From Paraburkholderia largidicola (GTDB lineage: Bacteria; Pseudomonadota; Gammaproteobacteria; Burkholderiales; Burkholderiaceae): 64,000 nucleotides of DNA. How positions within the stretch are numbered: the stretch's first letter is position 1; each line of letters starts with the position of its first letter. Location: assembly GCF_013426895.1 (NCBI RefSeq), contig NZ_AP023174.1:3596001-3660000 (forward strand). The letters run 5' to 3'. The translations under genes were made by a program, and so were the position numbers. This document shows, one piece after another, positions 41,288 to 51,787 of this stretch. The notes beneath the pieces were generated by a model. The model searched no databases. It had not been told where the DNA came from and saw only the letters and a program-made list of their open reading frames with translations.

Positions 41288-43375
41288 TCAAGCCTTCTGC
41301 AACAGCGCCTTGAGACTCGCCAGACGATCCTTCGGCGACATCGGCGCTTCTTCCGGCGTCGGCGGCGGCGCTTCGTCGAGACCCATCTCGGGGATGAAGC
41401 GTGACGGTTCGCACACTACCGTCTCGCGCGCCCGCTTGCGCTTCTTGCACCAGTTCAGATGCAGGCTGCGCTGCGCACGCGTGATCGCGACATACATCAG
41501 CCGACGCTCTTCCTCGATGCGCTCGTCGTCGATCGGGCCATCGTCTTCCGTGCCGCCTCGATGCGGCATGATGCCTTCCTCGACGCCGACCAGGAACACG
41601 TGCGGATATTCGAGCCCCTTCGATGCATGCACCGTCGACAGCCGCACCGCATCGGGGTCTTCGTCCTTGCCTTCGAGCATCGACATCAACGCAACCGTCT
41701 GAATCAGTCCGAGCAGATTCTTGCCAGTGTCGGCCAGACCATCGGCGTTGTCGTAGCCGGTCTGCTCCGTGCCCGCTGCCGGTTCAGGCTTCGTGCCCTT
41801 GCGCTTCAGCCACTCCAAAAACTCCAGCACGTTTTGCCATTTCGACTGAGCCTGACGCTCGTCGAAAGCGTCGTACAGATAGGCTTCGTAGTGGATCGCT
41901 TCCATCATGTCATCGAGCACGGACGTCGCCGCATCCTTGTCCGCCCGGTCTCGCAGACGCTGCATGAAATCGCAGAACATGCGCAGCGGCTCGACCTGAC
42001 GCGCCGACAACCGCGCTTCGAGGCCGCCCATGTACACCGCTTCGAACAGCGACACCTTCGCCTGCCCGGCGAACGCGCCGAGCGCTTCGAGCGTCGTGTT
42101 GCCGACGCCCCGGCGCGGCGTCGTGATCGCGCGGATGAACGCAGGATCGTCGTCGGCATTGGCGATCAAACGCAGGTACGCGCAGATGTCCTTGATCTCG
42201 GCCTTGTCGAAGAACGACTGGCCGCCCGACAGCACATACGGAATCCGCTCGCGGCGCAGCACCTGTTCGAAAATGCGCGCCTGGAAGTTGCCGCGGTACA
42301 GGATCGCGTAATCGCGAAACTGCGCGCGCCGCTCGAACTTGTGCGCCGACAGGCGAAACACGACCGATTCCGCTTCATGCTCTTCGTCGTTGCAGCCCGT
42401 CACGGTGATTGAATCGCCCATGCCGTGCTCGGACCACAGCTTCTTCTCGAAGAGCTTCGGATTGTTCGCGATCACATTGTTCGCCGCCGTCAGGATGCGG
42501 ACCGTCGAGCGGTAGTTCTGCTCCAGCTTGATCACGTGCAGCTTCGGAAAGTCCTTGCCGAGCTGCGCGAGGTTTTCGAGCGTCGCGCCGCGCCAGCCGT
42601 AGATTGCCTGATCGTCGTCACCGACGGCCGTGAACGCGGCGCGCGGGCCCGCCAGCAGTTTCACCAGCTCGTACTGACACGCGTTGGTGTCCTGATACTC
42701 GTCGATCAGCAGATAGCGCAGCTTGTTCTGCCAGCGGTCGCGCACCTGCTCGTTGGCCTTGAACAGCTCGGCGGGCAGGCGGATCAGATCGTCGAAATCG
42801 ACGGCCTGATAGGCGTGCAGCGTCGCGACGTAGTTGCGATAGACGATGGCCGCCTGGTGCTCGTCCTCGTTCGAGGCGATCGCCATCGCTTCGTCCGGCA
42901 TGATGAGGCCGTTCTTCCACAGCGAGATGATCGTCTGGATCTTGCGGATGAAGCCTTTGTCCGTCGAGCCGACCTGCTCCTGGATCATGCCGAAGCAGTC
43001 GTCGGAATCCATGATCGAGAACTGCGGCTTCAGGCCGACATGCTCCGCCTCCTGACGCAGAATCTGCACACCGAGCGAGTGGAACGTGCACACCGTCAGC
43101 TGATTGACGGGCACCTTGCGGCCTTCCTTGCCGGGCGTCGTGAGCGTCTTGCCTTCGAGCAGCTTGCTCACCCGCTCGCGCATTTCGGCGGCGGCCTTGT
43201 TCGTGAAGGTGACGGCGGCGATATGGCGCGGCTCGAAGCCTTTGTTTTCGATCAGGTGCGCGATCTTCTGCGTGATCACGCGGGTCTTGCCGCTGCCCGC
43301 GCCGGCGAGCACGAGGCACGGACCGTCGAGATAGCGCACCGCTTCGCTTTGGGCGGAATTCAGGCCTGCGGACAT
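41288..43375 (-). CDS. rep: ATP-dependent DNA helicase Rep (UvrD/Rep family)
   Basis: 695-aa superfamily 1A helicase. Motifs in order: LNSAQSEAVRYL (Q), LAGAGSGKTRVIT (Walker A, K30), AAVTFTNKAAAEM (Ia), LLIDEYQDTNACQYELV (II, DEYQD), AVGDDDQAIYGWRGA (III), LEQNYRSTVRIL (IV), LSTVHASKGLEYPHVF (V) and YVAITRAQRSL (VI). It unwinds DNA 3' to 5' and helps replication past bound proteins. Length and the conserved HLNWCKKRKR C-terminus fit betaproteobacterial Rep rather than UvrD, which is longer. It is separated from the cytochrome gene by a shared terminator. Confidence 0.93.
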   Translation of the reverse strand: MSAGLNSAQSEAVRYLDGPCLVLAGAGSGKTRVITQKIAHLIENKGFEPRHIAAVTFTNKAAAEMRERVSKLLEGKTLTTPGKEGRKVPVNQLTVCTFHSLGVQILRQEAEHVGLKPQFSIMDSDDCFGMIQEQVGSTDKGFIRKIQTIISLWKNGLIMPDEAMAIASNEDEHQAAIVYRNYVATLHAYQAVDFDDLIRLPAELFKANEQVRDRWQNKLRYLLIDEYQDTNACQYELVKLLAGPRAAFTAVGDDDQAIYGWRGATLENLAQLGKDFPKLHVIKLEQNYRSTVRILTAANNVIANNPKLFEKKLWSEHGMGDSITVTGCNDEEHEAESVVFRLSAHKFERRAQFRDYAILYRGNFQARIFEQVLRRERIPYVLSGGQSFFDKAEIKDICAYLRLIANADDDPAFIRAITTPRRGVGNTTLEALGAFAGQAKVSLFEAVYMGGLEARLSARQVEPLRMFCDFMQRLRDRADKDAATSVLDDMMEAIHYEAYLYDAFDERQAQSKWQNVLEFLEWLKRKGTKPEPAAGTEQTGYDNADGLADTGKNLLGLIQTVALMSMLEGKDEDPDAVRLSTVHASKGLEYPHVFLVGVEEGIMPHRGGTEDDGPIDDERIEEERRLMYVAITRAQRSLHLNWCKKRKRARETVVCEPSRFIPEMGLDEAPPPTPEEAPMSPKDRLASLKALLQKA

Positions 43376-43715
43376 CGTGTGTGGATGAGTAGTCGATTGA
43401 GGGCGCGATTCACAAGGAATGGCCCGAGAACATGCAGCGAGACGGCGCTAGCGGCGCAGCGTGGCGGGTGGCCGCGCGGTACATTGCCGAACCATCAGCC
43501 GATGCGCCACGCAATTGATTCCATGCGCTTTTTGCCGTTCGCGTGAGAACCGCGATGTTAACACGAATGCCCTTTCCGATGCCTCGGCTCATGCCTGTCG
43601 GACGACGTCTGCGAGGCGCGCGCCACCCGCTGCGCCACGAACCGAAGTGCGGCTATGCCAAAATTGCGATGTTGTGCGCCGCCCCCGCGGCGCGCCGGTT
43701 TTGCAGGGAACACGC
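43376..43715. other. Intergenic region between rep and the oxidoreductase gene
   Basis: No gene seen. It holds divergent promoters for rep (leftward) and the Gfo/Idh/MocA gene (rightward). The open frame that runs through it is an upstream extension without coding character. Confidence 0.5.
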
Positions 43716-44765
43716 ATGTCTTCATCGCTGAAAATTGGCTTGATGGGCTACGGCTTTGCTGGCGCCACGTTTCACGCGCCGGTGATCGAACACTGCGGAC
43801 GCGCGAGCGTCGCGGCGATCGCCACGGGCCAGCCGGACAAGGCGCGTGCCGACTATCCGAACGCGAAGATCGTCGCCGATATCGACGCGCTGCTCGCGCT
43901 GTCGGACGTCGAATGCGTCGTGATCGCGACGCCGAACGACACGCACTTCAATCTCGCGCGCCGCACGCTCGAAGCGGGCAAGCATGTCGTCGTCGACAAA
44001 CCCGTCACGCTCTCCGCCGCCGATGCACGCACGCTCGCCGATCTCGCGCAAAGCAAGGGGCTCGTATTCGCGCCGTTCCACAACCGTCGCTGGGACGGTG
44101 ATTTCATGACCGTGCGCGACCTGATCGCAAGCGGTGAACTCGGCCGCATCACGCATTTCGAATCGCACTTCGACCGCTTTCGTCCGGGTATCCGGCAGCG
44201 CTGGCGCGAAGAGGCGTCGCGTGGCGGCGGCCTGTTGTTCGATCTCGGCCCGCATCTGATCGATCAGGCATTGTCGCTGTTCGGCGCGCCCGAAACGGTC
44301 TATGCAACGGTGAAGGCGTATCGCGATAACGCGAGCGCGCCGGATTACGCGCATCTGCTGCTCGGTTATGCGAATCACGAGGTGGTGCTGCACGCGAGCG
44401 CGCTGACGGCAATCGTCGCACCGCGCTATACGATTCACGGCACGCGCGGCAGCTACGTGAAGAACGGGCTGGACACGCAGGAAGACCAGTTGAAGGCGGG
44501 CTTGCGTCCGGGCGATGCCGGTTTCGGCGGCGGCAACGAAGCGGGCACGCTGCGCGTGCTCGAAGGCGAACAGGAAGTACAGCGCGAACTGCCGACGCGC
44601 GATGGCGCGTACGTCGAGTTCTATCGCGCGTTGGCTGCATCCATTCAGGATGGCGCGCCGTTCCCGGTCAGCGCTGCCGACGCGGTGGATGTCATGGCCA
44701 TCATCGAACTCGCTAATAGAAGCGAGCAAGAGGGCGTGCGACTGCCTTTCCGGCGCGGCGCGTGA
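43716..44765 (+). CDS. Gfo/Idh/MocA-family NAD(P)-dependent oxidoreductase
   Basis: 349 aa from ATG 43716, with CAGGGAA 7 bp upstream. The Rossmann start is LKIGLMGYGFAGATFHAPVI, then VECVVIATPNDTHFNLARRTLEAGKHVVVDKPVT with the family's KP motif (DKP), and the substrate-binding C-terminal domain with LGRITHFESHFDRFRP and LLFDLGPHLIDQALSLFG (catalytic His region). This matches the YdgJ/scyllo-inositol dehydrogenase-like branch, but substrate cannot be fixed from sequence. It is a stand-alone gene between rep and a small lipoprotein gene. Confidence 0.9.
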   Translation: MSSSLKIGLMGYGFAGATFHAPVIEHCGRASVAAIATGQPDKARADYPNAKIVADIDALLALSDVECVVIATPNDTHFNLARRTLEAGKHVVVDKPVTLSAADARTLADLAQSKGLVFAPFHNRRWDGDFMTVRDLIASGELGRITHFESHFDRFRPGIRQRWREEASRGGGLLFDLGPHLIDQALSLFGAPETVYATVKAYRDNASAPDYAHLLLGYANHEVVLHASALTAIVAPRYTIHGTRGSYVKNGLDTQEDQLKAGLRPGDAGFGGGNEAGTLRVLEGEQEVQRELPTRDGAYVEFYRALAASIQDGAPFPVSAADAVDVMAIIELANRSEQEGVRLPFRRGA

Positions 44766-44964
44766 TCCGTGGGCGGCGCTCACGCCGCCTTTTTTGGATC
44801 TGGCCTTCATTGCACCTTCAGGGGCGCGCACCTCGCCAACCCTTTTGCTCTCGCCCACGATCGGCAACCAATGGTTACACACTGTGCCTGCGACGCGTCA
44901 TCGCGCGTTGCGGGCCGACCGTTGCTTCCCATACTTACCGGGATCAACCAGAAAGGAGAATTCC

Positions 44965-45324
44965 ATGCAACGTATCGTTCGCGCGCTCGGTAGCTTCGCG
45001 CTAGTTTCTTCGCTCGCCGCATGCGTGGCCCCACCGTCGCGACAGCTTGCCGAGCCAGGTAACGCGCCGAATCCGCACGAACTGGCCGTGCACCGCCTCG
45101 AACAGGTCGACGGCCGCATCGACAATATGGGCCGGAATATCGACACGCGCGTGAGCCAGGGCCGTTATCCGCCGCCCGAAGGCGCCGCGCTGCATCACCG
45201 GCTCGATACGATCCGCCACGAAGCGCACGACATGGCCGGCCAGCACGGCGGCGGCCTCACGGGCGACGAGCAGCGCGTGCTGAATCAGGAACTGGATACG
45301 GCGTCGGCGGCCATCAACCGCTAG
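44965..45324 (+). CDS. Small outer-membrane-type lipoprotein
   Basis: 119 aa from ATG 44965, with an excellent ribosome site (AAAGGAGAA). The N-terminus MQRIVRALGSFALVSSLAACVAPPS carries a lipobox (LAAC), giving lipid attachment at Cys 20. The mature part is helical (VHRLEQVDGRIDNMGRNIDTRVSQGRYPPPEGAALHHRLDTIRHEAHDMAGQHGGGLTGDEQRVLNQELDTASAAINR), a pattern common in small Burkholderia envelope lipoproteins of unknown role. Confidence 0.85.
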   Translation: MQRIVRALGSFALVSSLAACVAPPSRQLAEPGNAPNPHELAVHRLEQVDGRIDNMGRNIDTRVSQGRYPPPEGAALHHRLDTIRHEAHDMAGQHGGGLTGDEQRVLNQELDTASAAINR

Positions 45325-45404
45325 AGACGACAACCTTTCACTTCCAGTCATCGCCACATCGGCGCGTGGGCAGCATTGAAACGCCCATGCGCCCGCCTAT
45401 GCCG

Positions 45405-46211
45405 TCACATCGCGGCGACCACACGCTCCCGCAACTGGGTGTAGACGGTCAGGTATTCGCCGCGCCCCGTCGCAACGGCCGATCGCTTCAGCGCGTCGAG
45501 CATCACCAGTTCTTGCGCGGCACGCGCTGAATTCGGGTAGACAAGCGGGAGCGCGATCGGGTTGAACGAGACCGTGCGCCACCCGTTCTGCGTGGCAAGT
45601 AGCAAAGAGATCAGTCGCTCGATGACGAACACCTTGACGGGCGTTTCGCTCAGGTTATGCCGCGTTCCTTCGTTCAGGGCGTGGCCAAGCGGGGAGCAAT
45701 TGCTCTCTGCGATATTGAATATGATCTCTGCCTGACTGAACCAGTGCCGCCAGAAACGAGGCTTTGCAACAAAATAGTTGCAGTACACCGTGTTCGAAGA
45801 ATCCATGATCAGCGTGCGGAGATCGACACCGGGCGTCAACAGCGATGCGATTTCCACGAACGACTCCCATGCGTTCGGATGCTCGGCTCTTCCCTGCAAG
45901 AAAACGTTGGGGAACAATGCGCCCGCATCGAAAAACGGCGAGAAGGAGACAATATCTGTCGATTCAGGCTGAGTCGCGAGGAACGCGTAGACATCGCTTG
46001 CCTCGAGATTCGTCTTCATCGCGAACTTGGGCGACAGAAATCCATAGAAAGCGTTGTCGTCCAGTTCGTTGCCGAGAAGAAAGTTCCGGATCGGCCAGTA
46101 CTCACACCAGTCGGGCCGTTGACCCACGTTGTCGAGCGGAATAAAGCCCTTATCCAGAATGGCTCGGGTCGGCTCCGAGTAGAAGATCTGATAAATGTGC
46201 GCTTGGGTCAT
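45405..46211 (-). CDS. Unknown protein, homologous to the N-terminal half of the protein at 58,214
   Basis: 268 aa from ATG 46211 (MTQAHIYQIFYSEPTRAIL). It shares its layout with residues 1-250 of the 557-aa protein at 58.2-59.9 kb: IYQIFYSEPT / FQILLDEAARG, WPIRNFLLGNELDDNAFYGFLSPKF / HAIRQFFLSHPVQDDELYGFFGADF, VDLRTLIMDSSNTVYCNYFVAKPRFWRHWF / IDLQTLVMDARSTVIGSEIVARRSFWTTWF. No signal peptide or membrane span. I know no function. The similarity links it to the glycan cluster, so a role in surface or flagellar glycan assembly is plausible only by association. Confidence 0.72.
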   Translation of the reverse strand: MTQAHIYQIFYSEPTRAILDKGFIPLDNVGQRPDWCEYWPIRNFLLGNELDDNAFYGFLSPKFAMKTNLEASDVYAFLATQPESTDIVSFSPFFDAGALFPNVFLQGRAEHPNAWESFVEIASLLTPGVDLRTLIMDSSNTVYCNYFVAKPRFWRHWFSQAEIIFNIAESNCSPLGHALNEGTRHNLSETPVKVFVIERLISLLLATQNGWRTVSFNPIALPLVYPNSARAAQELVMLDALKRSAVATGRGEYLTVYTQLRERVVAAM

Positions 46212-46454
46212 CGCTTGATGTCGAACTAATTGGGGACGCAAGTTGCCACCTTGTCAGAAGTATCCAACACGTCCTTCCTTGGTAATTGGTCAATCAATTG
46301 CCATGTTCGAGGTCAATTCGGTCGATAGCGCGTCCCTGTAGACGACCATATTTTTGAAATCATTGTCGCGTCCGCGGCCGCTACGCTTGCGTCCGCGCAG
46401 GCCCGGCGCCGCAATTTGACATCCCTCCGCCCCTCGCGTACATTCGCCGCACGC

Positions 46455-46750
46455 GTCGGGAGAGCGCGCCGTCCGCTGTCGTTTTCAGAACGCCCAGCAG
46501 CCAGCGCCGCCGAAGGGGCACACCCGCAAACTCTCAGGCAAAAGGACCGACCGCGTCGAAAAACCCGCTCGTCATCCGGTCATAGCGACCCCAAATTGAC
46601 TGAGCGCCCGTTTTTCGCACTCTGGAGAGCGGCAGTAGCGCCGGTGCACTCAACCGCACGCGCAGGCTGCCCACCGAAGGGGCGCGCGCCAGCCCATCAG
46701 CACTCGCTGACGGCAGCGCAATCTCTCAGGTATCGAGGACAGAGGGGGCA
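46455..46750 (+). promoter_or_regulatory. Tandem glycine riboswitch upstream of gcvT
   Basis: Two glycine aptamers in series. The first (about 46,455-46,550) has CGGGAGAGCGC, CCGAAGGGGCA and AACTCTCAGGCAAAAGGACCG. The second (about 46,621-46,750) has CTGGAGAGCGG, ACCGAAGGGGCG and AATCTCTCAGGTATCGAGGACAGAGGGGG. These are the standard conserved cores. Glycine binding should switch on the gcvTHP operon, which starts 91 bp further on. Confidence 0.95.
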
Positions 46751-46840
46751 TGCAGTTATCGCTCGTTGGCCCGAGATGGGATCAGGCCGCGAGGGTTTCG
46801 CCGCATGGCCTTTCCTGTTTAGCGACGCCCCGAGGCCCCG

Positions 46841-47959
46841 ATGACCGAACTCAAACACACCCCGCTCCACGCCACGCACCGTGCGCTCAATGCCCGCATG
46901 GTCGACTTCGGCGGGTGGGACATGCCCGTCAACTACGGCTCGCAGATCGAAGAGCATCGCGCCGTTCGTACGGACGCCGGCATGTTCGACGTCTCCCATA
47001 TGTGCGTCGTCGATTTCACGGGCGAGCGCGTCCGCGCTTTCTTCGAGCGCGCGCTGGCGAACAACGTCGGCAAGCTGCAAGCCCCGGGCAAGGCGCTCTA
47101 CTCCTGTCTGCTGAATCCCGAAGGCGGCGTGATCGACGATCTGATCGTCTATTACTTCGGCGAAGATCATTTCCGCGTCGTCGTGAATGCCGGTACGGCT
47201 GAGAAAGACGTCGCGTGGTTCAACAAGCTCAATGACGACAAAGGCTTCGGCCTGACCATCAAGCCGCGCCGCGACTACGCGATCGTCGCCGTGCAAGGCC
47301 CGAACGCGCGCGAAAAAGTCTGGGCGACCGTGCCGCACGCACGCGCCGCCAGCGAAGCCCTCAAGCCCTTCAACGCCGCGCGCGTCACCGATACGCCGTT
47401 TGGCGAACTCACCGTCGCGCGCACCGGCTACACGGGCGAAGACGGTTTCGAGATCATCGTTCCCGCCGATCACGTCGAAGCGCTGTGGAACGCGCTGCAG
47501 GCACAGGGCGTGCGCCCCGCCGGTCTCGGCGCGCGTGACACGCTGCGCCTCGAAGCCGGCATGAATCTGTACGGCCAGGACATGGACGACGACGTGTCGC
47601 CCCTCGACGCCGGTCTCGCATGGACGGTCGACCTGTCCGCGCCGCGCGATTTCATCGGCCGCGCAAAGCTGGAAGCGGACGGCTCGAAGTCGTCGTTCGT
47701 CGGCCTGATCCTGCACAAGGACAACGGCAAGGCGGCGGGCGTGCTGCGCGCGCACCAGAAGGTCGTCACGGCCGCTGGCGACGGCGAAATCACGAGCGGC
47801 ACCTTCTCGCCGACCATGCAGGAATCGATTGCGTTTGCGCGCGTGCCGAAGGGCGTGCAGCCGGGCGATGTCGTCCACGTTCAGATCCGTGACAAGGCAC
47901 TTCCCGCCAGCGTGGTTAAACTGCCATTCGTGCGCAACGGCAAAGTGCTCGTCGGCTGA
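46841..47959 (+). CDS. gcvT: Glycine cleavage system T protein (aminomethyltransferase)
   Basis: A 372-aa protein that takes the aminomethyl group from lipoyl-GcvH, releases ammonia and passes the one-carbon unit to tetrahydrofolate. Family features: [48 protein letters not shown] at the N-terminus, [35 protein letters not shown], and [22 protein letters not shown] with the conserved folate-site residues. Full length. It is the first gene of gcvT-gcvH-gcvP behind the glycine riboswitch. Confidence 0.97.
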   Translation: MTELKHTPLHATHRALNARMVDFGGWDMPVNYGSQIEEHRAVRTDAGMFDVSHMCVVDFTGERVRAFFERALANNVGKLQAPGKALYSCLLNPEGGVIDDLIVYYFGEDHFRVVVNAGTAEKDVAWFNKLNDDKGFGLTIKPRRDYAIVAVQGPNAREKVWATVPHARAASEALKPFNAARVTDTPFGELTVARTGYTGEDGFEIIVPADHVEALWNALQAQGVRPAGLGARDTLRLEAGMNLYGQDMDDDVSPLDAGLAWTVDLSAPRDFIGRAKLEADGSKSSFVGLILHKDNGKAAGVLRAHQKVVTAAGDGEITSGTFSPTMQESIAFARVPKGVQPGDVVHVQIRDKALPASVVKLPFVRNGKVLVG

Positions 47960-48062
47960 TCGGTCACTCGATGAGCGTCACGAGACAGACACCGGACAGA
48001 CACGAAAGCGTCGCGTGCGACCCACCATTTAAACCAACCGAATTACCGCATAGGAGCATCCG

Positions 48063-48443
48063 ATGAGCATCCCGGCCGATCTGAAATACACCGAATCGCA
48101 CGAATGGGTCCGCACCGAGGCGGACGGCACGCTGACGGTCGGCATCACCGACCACGCGCAGGAAGCGCTCGGCGACATCGTCTTCTTCGAAGTGCAGCAA
48201 CTGGGCCAGACCGTCTCGGCAGGCGATACCGTCGCCGTCATCGAATCGGTGAAGGCGGCTTCCGATATCTACGCGCCGGTTTCGGGCGAGATCATCGAAG
48301 CGAACCCGAACGTCGCCGATACGCCGGACGCCGTGAACAGCGCGCCGTACGACAACTGGCTGTTCAAGATCAAGCCGGCTGCGGGCGCATCGGAAGACCG
48401 TCTGATGGACGCCGCCGCCTACGGCAAGTCGATCGGCGAATAA
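48063..48443 (+). CDS. gcvH: Glycine cleavage system H protein
   Basis: A 126-aa lipoyl carrier. [44 protein letters not shown], and [20 protein letters not shown], in which Lys 64 is the lipoylated residue. It ends with the usual [15 protein letters not shown]. It shuttles the methylamine group from GcvP to GcvT. It lies between gcvT and gcvP with gaps of about 100 and 67 bp, both on the same strand. Confidence 0.97.
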   Translation: MSIPADLKYTESHEWVRTEADGTLTVGITDHAQEALGDIVFFEVQQLGQTVSAGDTVAVIESVKAASDIYAPVSGEIIEANPNVADTPDAVNSAPYDNWLFKIKPAAGASEDRLMDAAAYGKSIGE

Positions 48444-48510
48444 GCCACTCACTCACGACAGGCGCGGCGTTCGCCACGACAGAAGAACGCCGCGCCAGCA
48501 GGAACATTCA

Positions 48511-51444
48511 ATGAAGCTCGAACACCCGGATCGTCTGATGAACCGCACTCCTCTCTCGCTCGCCGCGCTCGAAGTGCATGACGCCTTCGCCGAACGGCAT
48601 ATCGGCCCGGATACGGCCGATCAGCAGTCGATGCTCGAAGCCCTCGGCTTCGCATCGCGCGCCGCGTTGATGGACGCGGTGATTCCGAAGACGATTCGCC
48701 GCCTGGACGCGCTGCCGCTCGGCCCCTTCGCCCAGCCGAAGAGCGAAGCCGAAGCGCTCGCCGCGCTGCGCGAACTCGCGGACAAGAACCAGGTGTTCCG
48801 CTCGTACATCGGTCAGGGCTACTACAACGCGCACACGCCCACCGTCATCCTGCGCAACGTGCTCGAAAATCCGGCGTGGTACACGGCTTACACGCCGTAC
48901 CAGCCGGAAATCTCGCAAGGCCGCCTCGAAGCGCTGCTGAACTATCAGCAGATGATCGTCGACCTGACAGGCCTCGCGATCTCGAACGCGTCGCTGCTCG
49001 ACGAATCGACGGCCGCCGCCGAAGCGATGACGCTGCTGCAACGCGTCGGCAAGCCGAAGTCGAACATTTTCTACGTGGCAGACGACGTGCTGCCGCAAAC
49101 CATCGAAGTCGTGAAGACGCGCGCGAAGCCCGTCGGCATCGAAGTGAAGGTCGGTCCGGCTGCCGAGGCGGCGAGTTCGAATGCGTTCGGCGTGCTGCTG
49201 CAATATCCGGGCGTGAACGGCGACGTGCTCGACTACCGCGCGCTCGCTGAAGCGATCCATGCAGCGGGTGGCCACGTGGTCGCCGCCGCCGACCTGCTCG
49301 CGCTGACGATGCTCACGCCGCCGGGCGAATGGGGCGCGGACGTGGCCGTCGGCAACTCGCAGCGCTTTGGCGTGCCGGTCGGCTTCGGCGGCCCGCACGC
49401 GGCGTATCTCGCCGTGCGCGACGAATTCAAGCGTCAGATGCCGGGCCGTCTGGTCGGCGTCACCGTCGATGCGCAAGGCAACCCCGCGCTGCGTCTCGCG
49501 CTGCAAACGCGCGAACAGCACATCCGCCGCGAAAAGGCGACGTCGAATGTGTGCACGGCGCAAGCACTGCTCGCGATCATGGCCAGCATGTACGCCGTCT
49601 ATCACGGCCCGCGCGGCCTGAAGATGATTGCGCAACGCGTGAACCGCATCGCCGCGCTGCTCGCGGAAGGCGCGAAGCAACTTGGCTATACGCTCGTCAA
49701 CGAATCGTTCTTCGACACGCTCACCTTCGAAACGGGCGCACGCACCCAGGCGCTGCACGACGCCGCGACGGCCAAGGGCATCAATCTGCGTCACGTGAGC
49801 GAAACGCGCGTCGGTCTGTCGCTCGACGAAACCACCACGCGCGCCGATCTCGCCGATCTGCTTGCCGCTTTCGCGCAAGCCGCATTCGTCGAAGCCGTGC
49901 CGCAAATCGACGAACTCGACGCAAAGCTCGGCGCGTCGAACACGTTCCCGAAGACGCTCGAACGCGAGAGCGCGTATCTGACGCACCACGTATTCAACCG
50001 TCACCATTCGGAAACGGAAATGCTGCGCTATCTGCGCAGCCTGTCGGACAAGGACCTCGCGCTCGACCGCTCGATGATCCCGCTCGGCTCGTGCACGATG
50101 AAGCTGAACGCGACGTCGGAAATGCTGCCCGTCACGTGGCCCGAGTTCGGCCAGATCCATCCGTTCGCGCCCGCCGAGCAAACCGTCGGCTACCGCGAAA
50201 TGATCGATCAGCTCGAACAGATGCTGGTCGCCGCCACCGGCTACGCGGCCGTGTCGCTGCAACCGAACGCCGGCTCGCAAGGCGAGTACGCGGGTCTGCT
50301 GATCATCCACGCGTATCACGAGTCGCGCGGCGAAGGTCATCGCAATGTGTGTCTGATTCCCGCTTCGGCGCACGGCACGAACCCCGCGTCGGCGCAGATG
50401 GCAGGCATGCAGGTCGTCGTCGTTGCGTGCGACGCGCAAGGCAACGTCGATATCGAAGACCTGAAGAAGAAGGCCGAACAGCATTCGGCCAAACTCGCGG
50501 CGATCATGATCACGTATCCGTCGACGCACGGCGTGTTCGAGCAGAACGTCCGCGAAGTCTGCGAGATCGTGCATGCGCACGGCGGCCAGGTGTATGTGGA
50601 CGGCGCGAACATGAACGCGATGGTGGGTCTCGCGGCGCCGGGCCAGTTCGGCGGCGATGTTTCGCACCTGAACCTCCACAAGACGTTCTGCATTCCGCAC
50701 GGCGGCGGCGGACCGGGCGTTGGCCCTGTTGCCGTCGGCGCGCATCTGGCGAAGTTCCTGCCGAACCAGACGTCGACGGGCTATGAACGCGACGCGAACG
50801 GCATCGGCGCCGTCTCCGCTGCGCCGTATGGCTCGGCGTCGATCCTGCCGATCTCGTGGATGTACATCGCGATGATGGGCGCGAAGAACCTGACGGCCGC
50901 TACCGAAACCGCGATCCTCAACGCGAACTACGTCGCGAACAAGCTCGCGCCGCATTACCCGGTGCTGTATTCGGGCCCGGGCGGACTGGTCGCGCACGAG
51001 TGCATTCTCGATCTGCGCCCCATCAAGGAAACGAGCGGCATCTCCGTCGATGACGTCGCGAAGCGCCTGATGGACTACGGCTTCCACGCGCCGACGATGA
51101 GCTTCCCGGTGCCGGGCACGCTGATGGTCGAGCCGACCGAATCGGAATCGAAGGAAGAGCTGGATCGTTTCATCGAAGCGATGATCGCGATTCGCAACGA
51201 AATCCGCGATGTCGAGGAAGGCCGCAGCGATCGCGAAGACAATCCGCTCAAGCACGCACCGCATACGGCGGCAGTGGTCGTCACGAACGACTGGAAGCAT
51301 GCGTATGCGCGTGAAACGGCGGCGTATCCGCTGCCGTCGCTGATCGCGAAGAAGTACTGGCCGCCCGTCGGTCGTGCGGACAACGCGTACGGCGATCGCA
51401 ACCTGTTCTGCTCGTGCGTGCCCGTGGCAGACTACGAGGCATAA
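48511..51444 (+). CDS. gcvP: Glycine dehydrogenase (decarboxylating) P protein
   Basis: A 977-aa single-chain P protein (N- and C-halves fused, as in proteobacteria). It decarboxylates glycine with PLP and loads GcvH. Signatures: [70 protein letters not shown] [12 protein letters not shown], and the PLP lysine (K724) in [18 protein letters not shown]. The start at 48511 follows AGCAGGAACATTCA. A second ATG at 48538 is in frame. A hairpin and a terminator follow at 51.45-51.53 kb. Confidence 0.97.
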   Translation: MKLEHPDRLMNRTPLSLAALEVHDAFAERHIGPDTADQQSMLEALGFASRAALMDAVIPKTIRRLDALPLGPFAQPKSEAEALAALRELADKNQVFRSYIGQGYYNAHTPTVILRNVLENPAWYTAYTPYQPEISQGRLEALLNYQQMIVDLTGLAISNASLLDESTAAAEAMTLLQRVGKPKSNIFYVADDVLPQTIEVVKTRAKPVGIEVKVGPAAEAASSNAFGVLLQYPGVNGDVLDYRALAEAIHAAGGHVVAAADLLALTMLTPPGEWGADVAVGNSQRFGVPVGFGGPHAAYLAVRDEFKRQMPGRLVGVTVDAQGNPALRLALQTREQHIRREKATSNVCTAQALLAIMASMYAVYHGPRGLKMIAQRVNRIAALLAEGAKQLGYTLVNESFFDTLTFETGARTQALHDAATAKGINLRHVSETRVGLSLDETTTRADLADLLAAFAQAAFVEAVPQIDELDAKLGASNTFPKTLERESAYLTHHVFNRHHSETEMLRYLRSLSDKDLALDRSMIPLGSCTMKLNATSEMLPVTWPEFGQIHPFAPAEQTVGYREMIDQLEQMLVAATGYAAVSLQPNAGSQGEYAGLLIIHAYHESRGEGHRNVCLIPASAHGTNPASAQMAGMQVVVVACDAQGNVDIEDLKKKAEQHSAKLAAIMITYPSTHGVFEQNVREVCEIVHAHGGQVYVDGANMNAMVGLAAPGQFGGDVSHLNLHKTFCIPHGGGGPGVGPVAVGAHLAKFLPNQTSTGYERDANGIGAVSAAPYGSASILPISWMYIAMMGAKNLTAATETAILNANYVANKLAPHYPVLYSGPGGLVAHECILDLRPIKETSGISVDDVAKRLMDYGFHAPTMSFPVPGTLMVEPTESESKEELDRFIEAMIAIRNEIRDVEEGRSDREDNPLKHAPHTAAVVVTNDWKHAYARETAAYPLPSLIAKKYWPPVGRADNAYGDRNLFCSCVPVADYEA

Positions 51445-51481
51445 ACCATCCTGCGGAACGCCCCACGAGGCGTTCCCCCTG

Positions 51482-51528
51482 AACGGCCGCTGCTTCCGCC
51501 TGAGTGCGGGGACAGCGGCCGTTTTGTC
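51482..51528 (+). terminator. Terminator after gcvP
   Basis: A stem of about 10 bp (AACGGCCGCT / AGCGGCCGTT) with a 21-nt loop is followed by TTTGTCT. A second hairpin (GGAACGCC / GGCGTTCC, 51,454-51,477) precedes it. Confidence 0.75.
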
Positions 51529-51787
51529 TGGTTAGCGCTTTTTCGCGGGTTCCGTTGGCGGCCGACTCGCCGTTCCCTCTCCCTCCCTCCTTCCCCTGCG
51601 CTGACCGCCTCCCGGCTCACGCCTGAGCAGCCGGCTTCCACGCCTCTCCGCTGCTGCCGCCCATGCGATGCCCGCGAAATGGGCCGGAATCCCGTCGCTA
51701 TTCGCCGAAATGAGTAAACGGTGATTCCGTAAACTGCCCATCAGATTCCACTAATGCAGTTCCCATTCGACGCCTCGAACTATCACC
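51529..51787. other. Intergenic region upstream of the second glycan cluster
   Basis: No gene seen. It marks the left junction of the glycan cluster with the gcv operon and should contain the promoter of the rightward sugar operon. Confidence 0.4.

Noticed and set aside
48508..51300. 930-aa open frame antisense to gcvP
   Set aside because: It lies wholly opposite gcvP, and its Arg/His/Ala-rich content is the usual shadow of a high-GC gene on the other strand.
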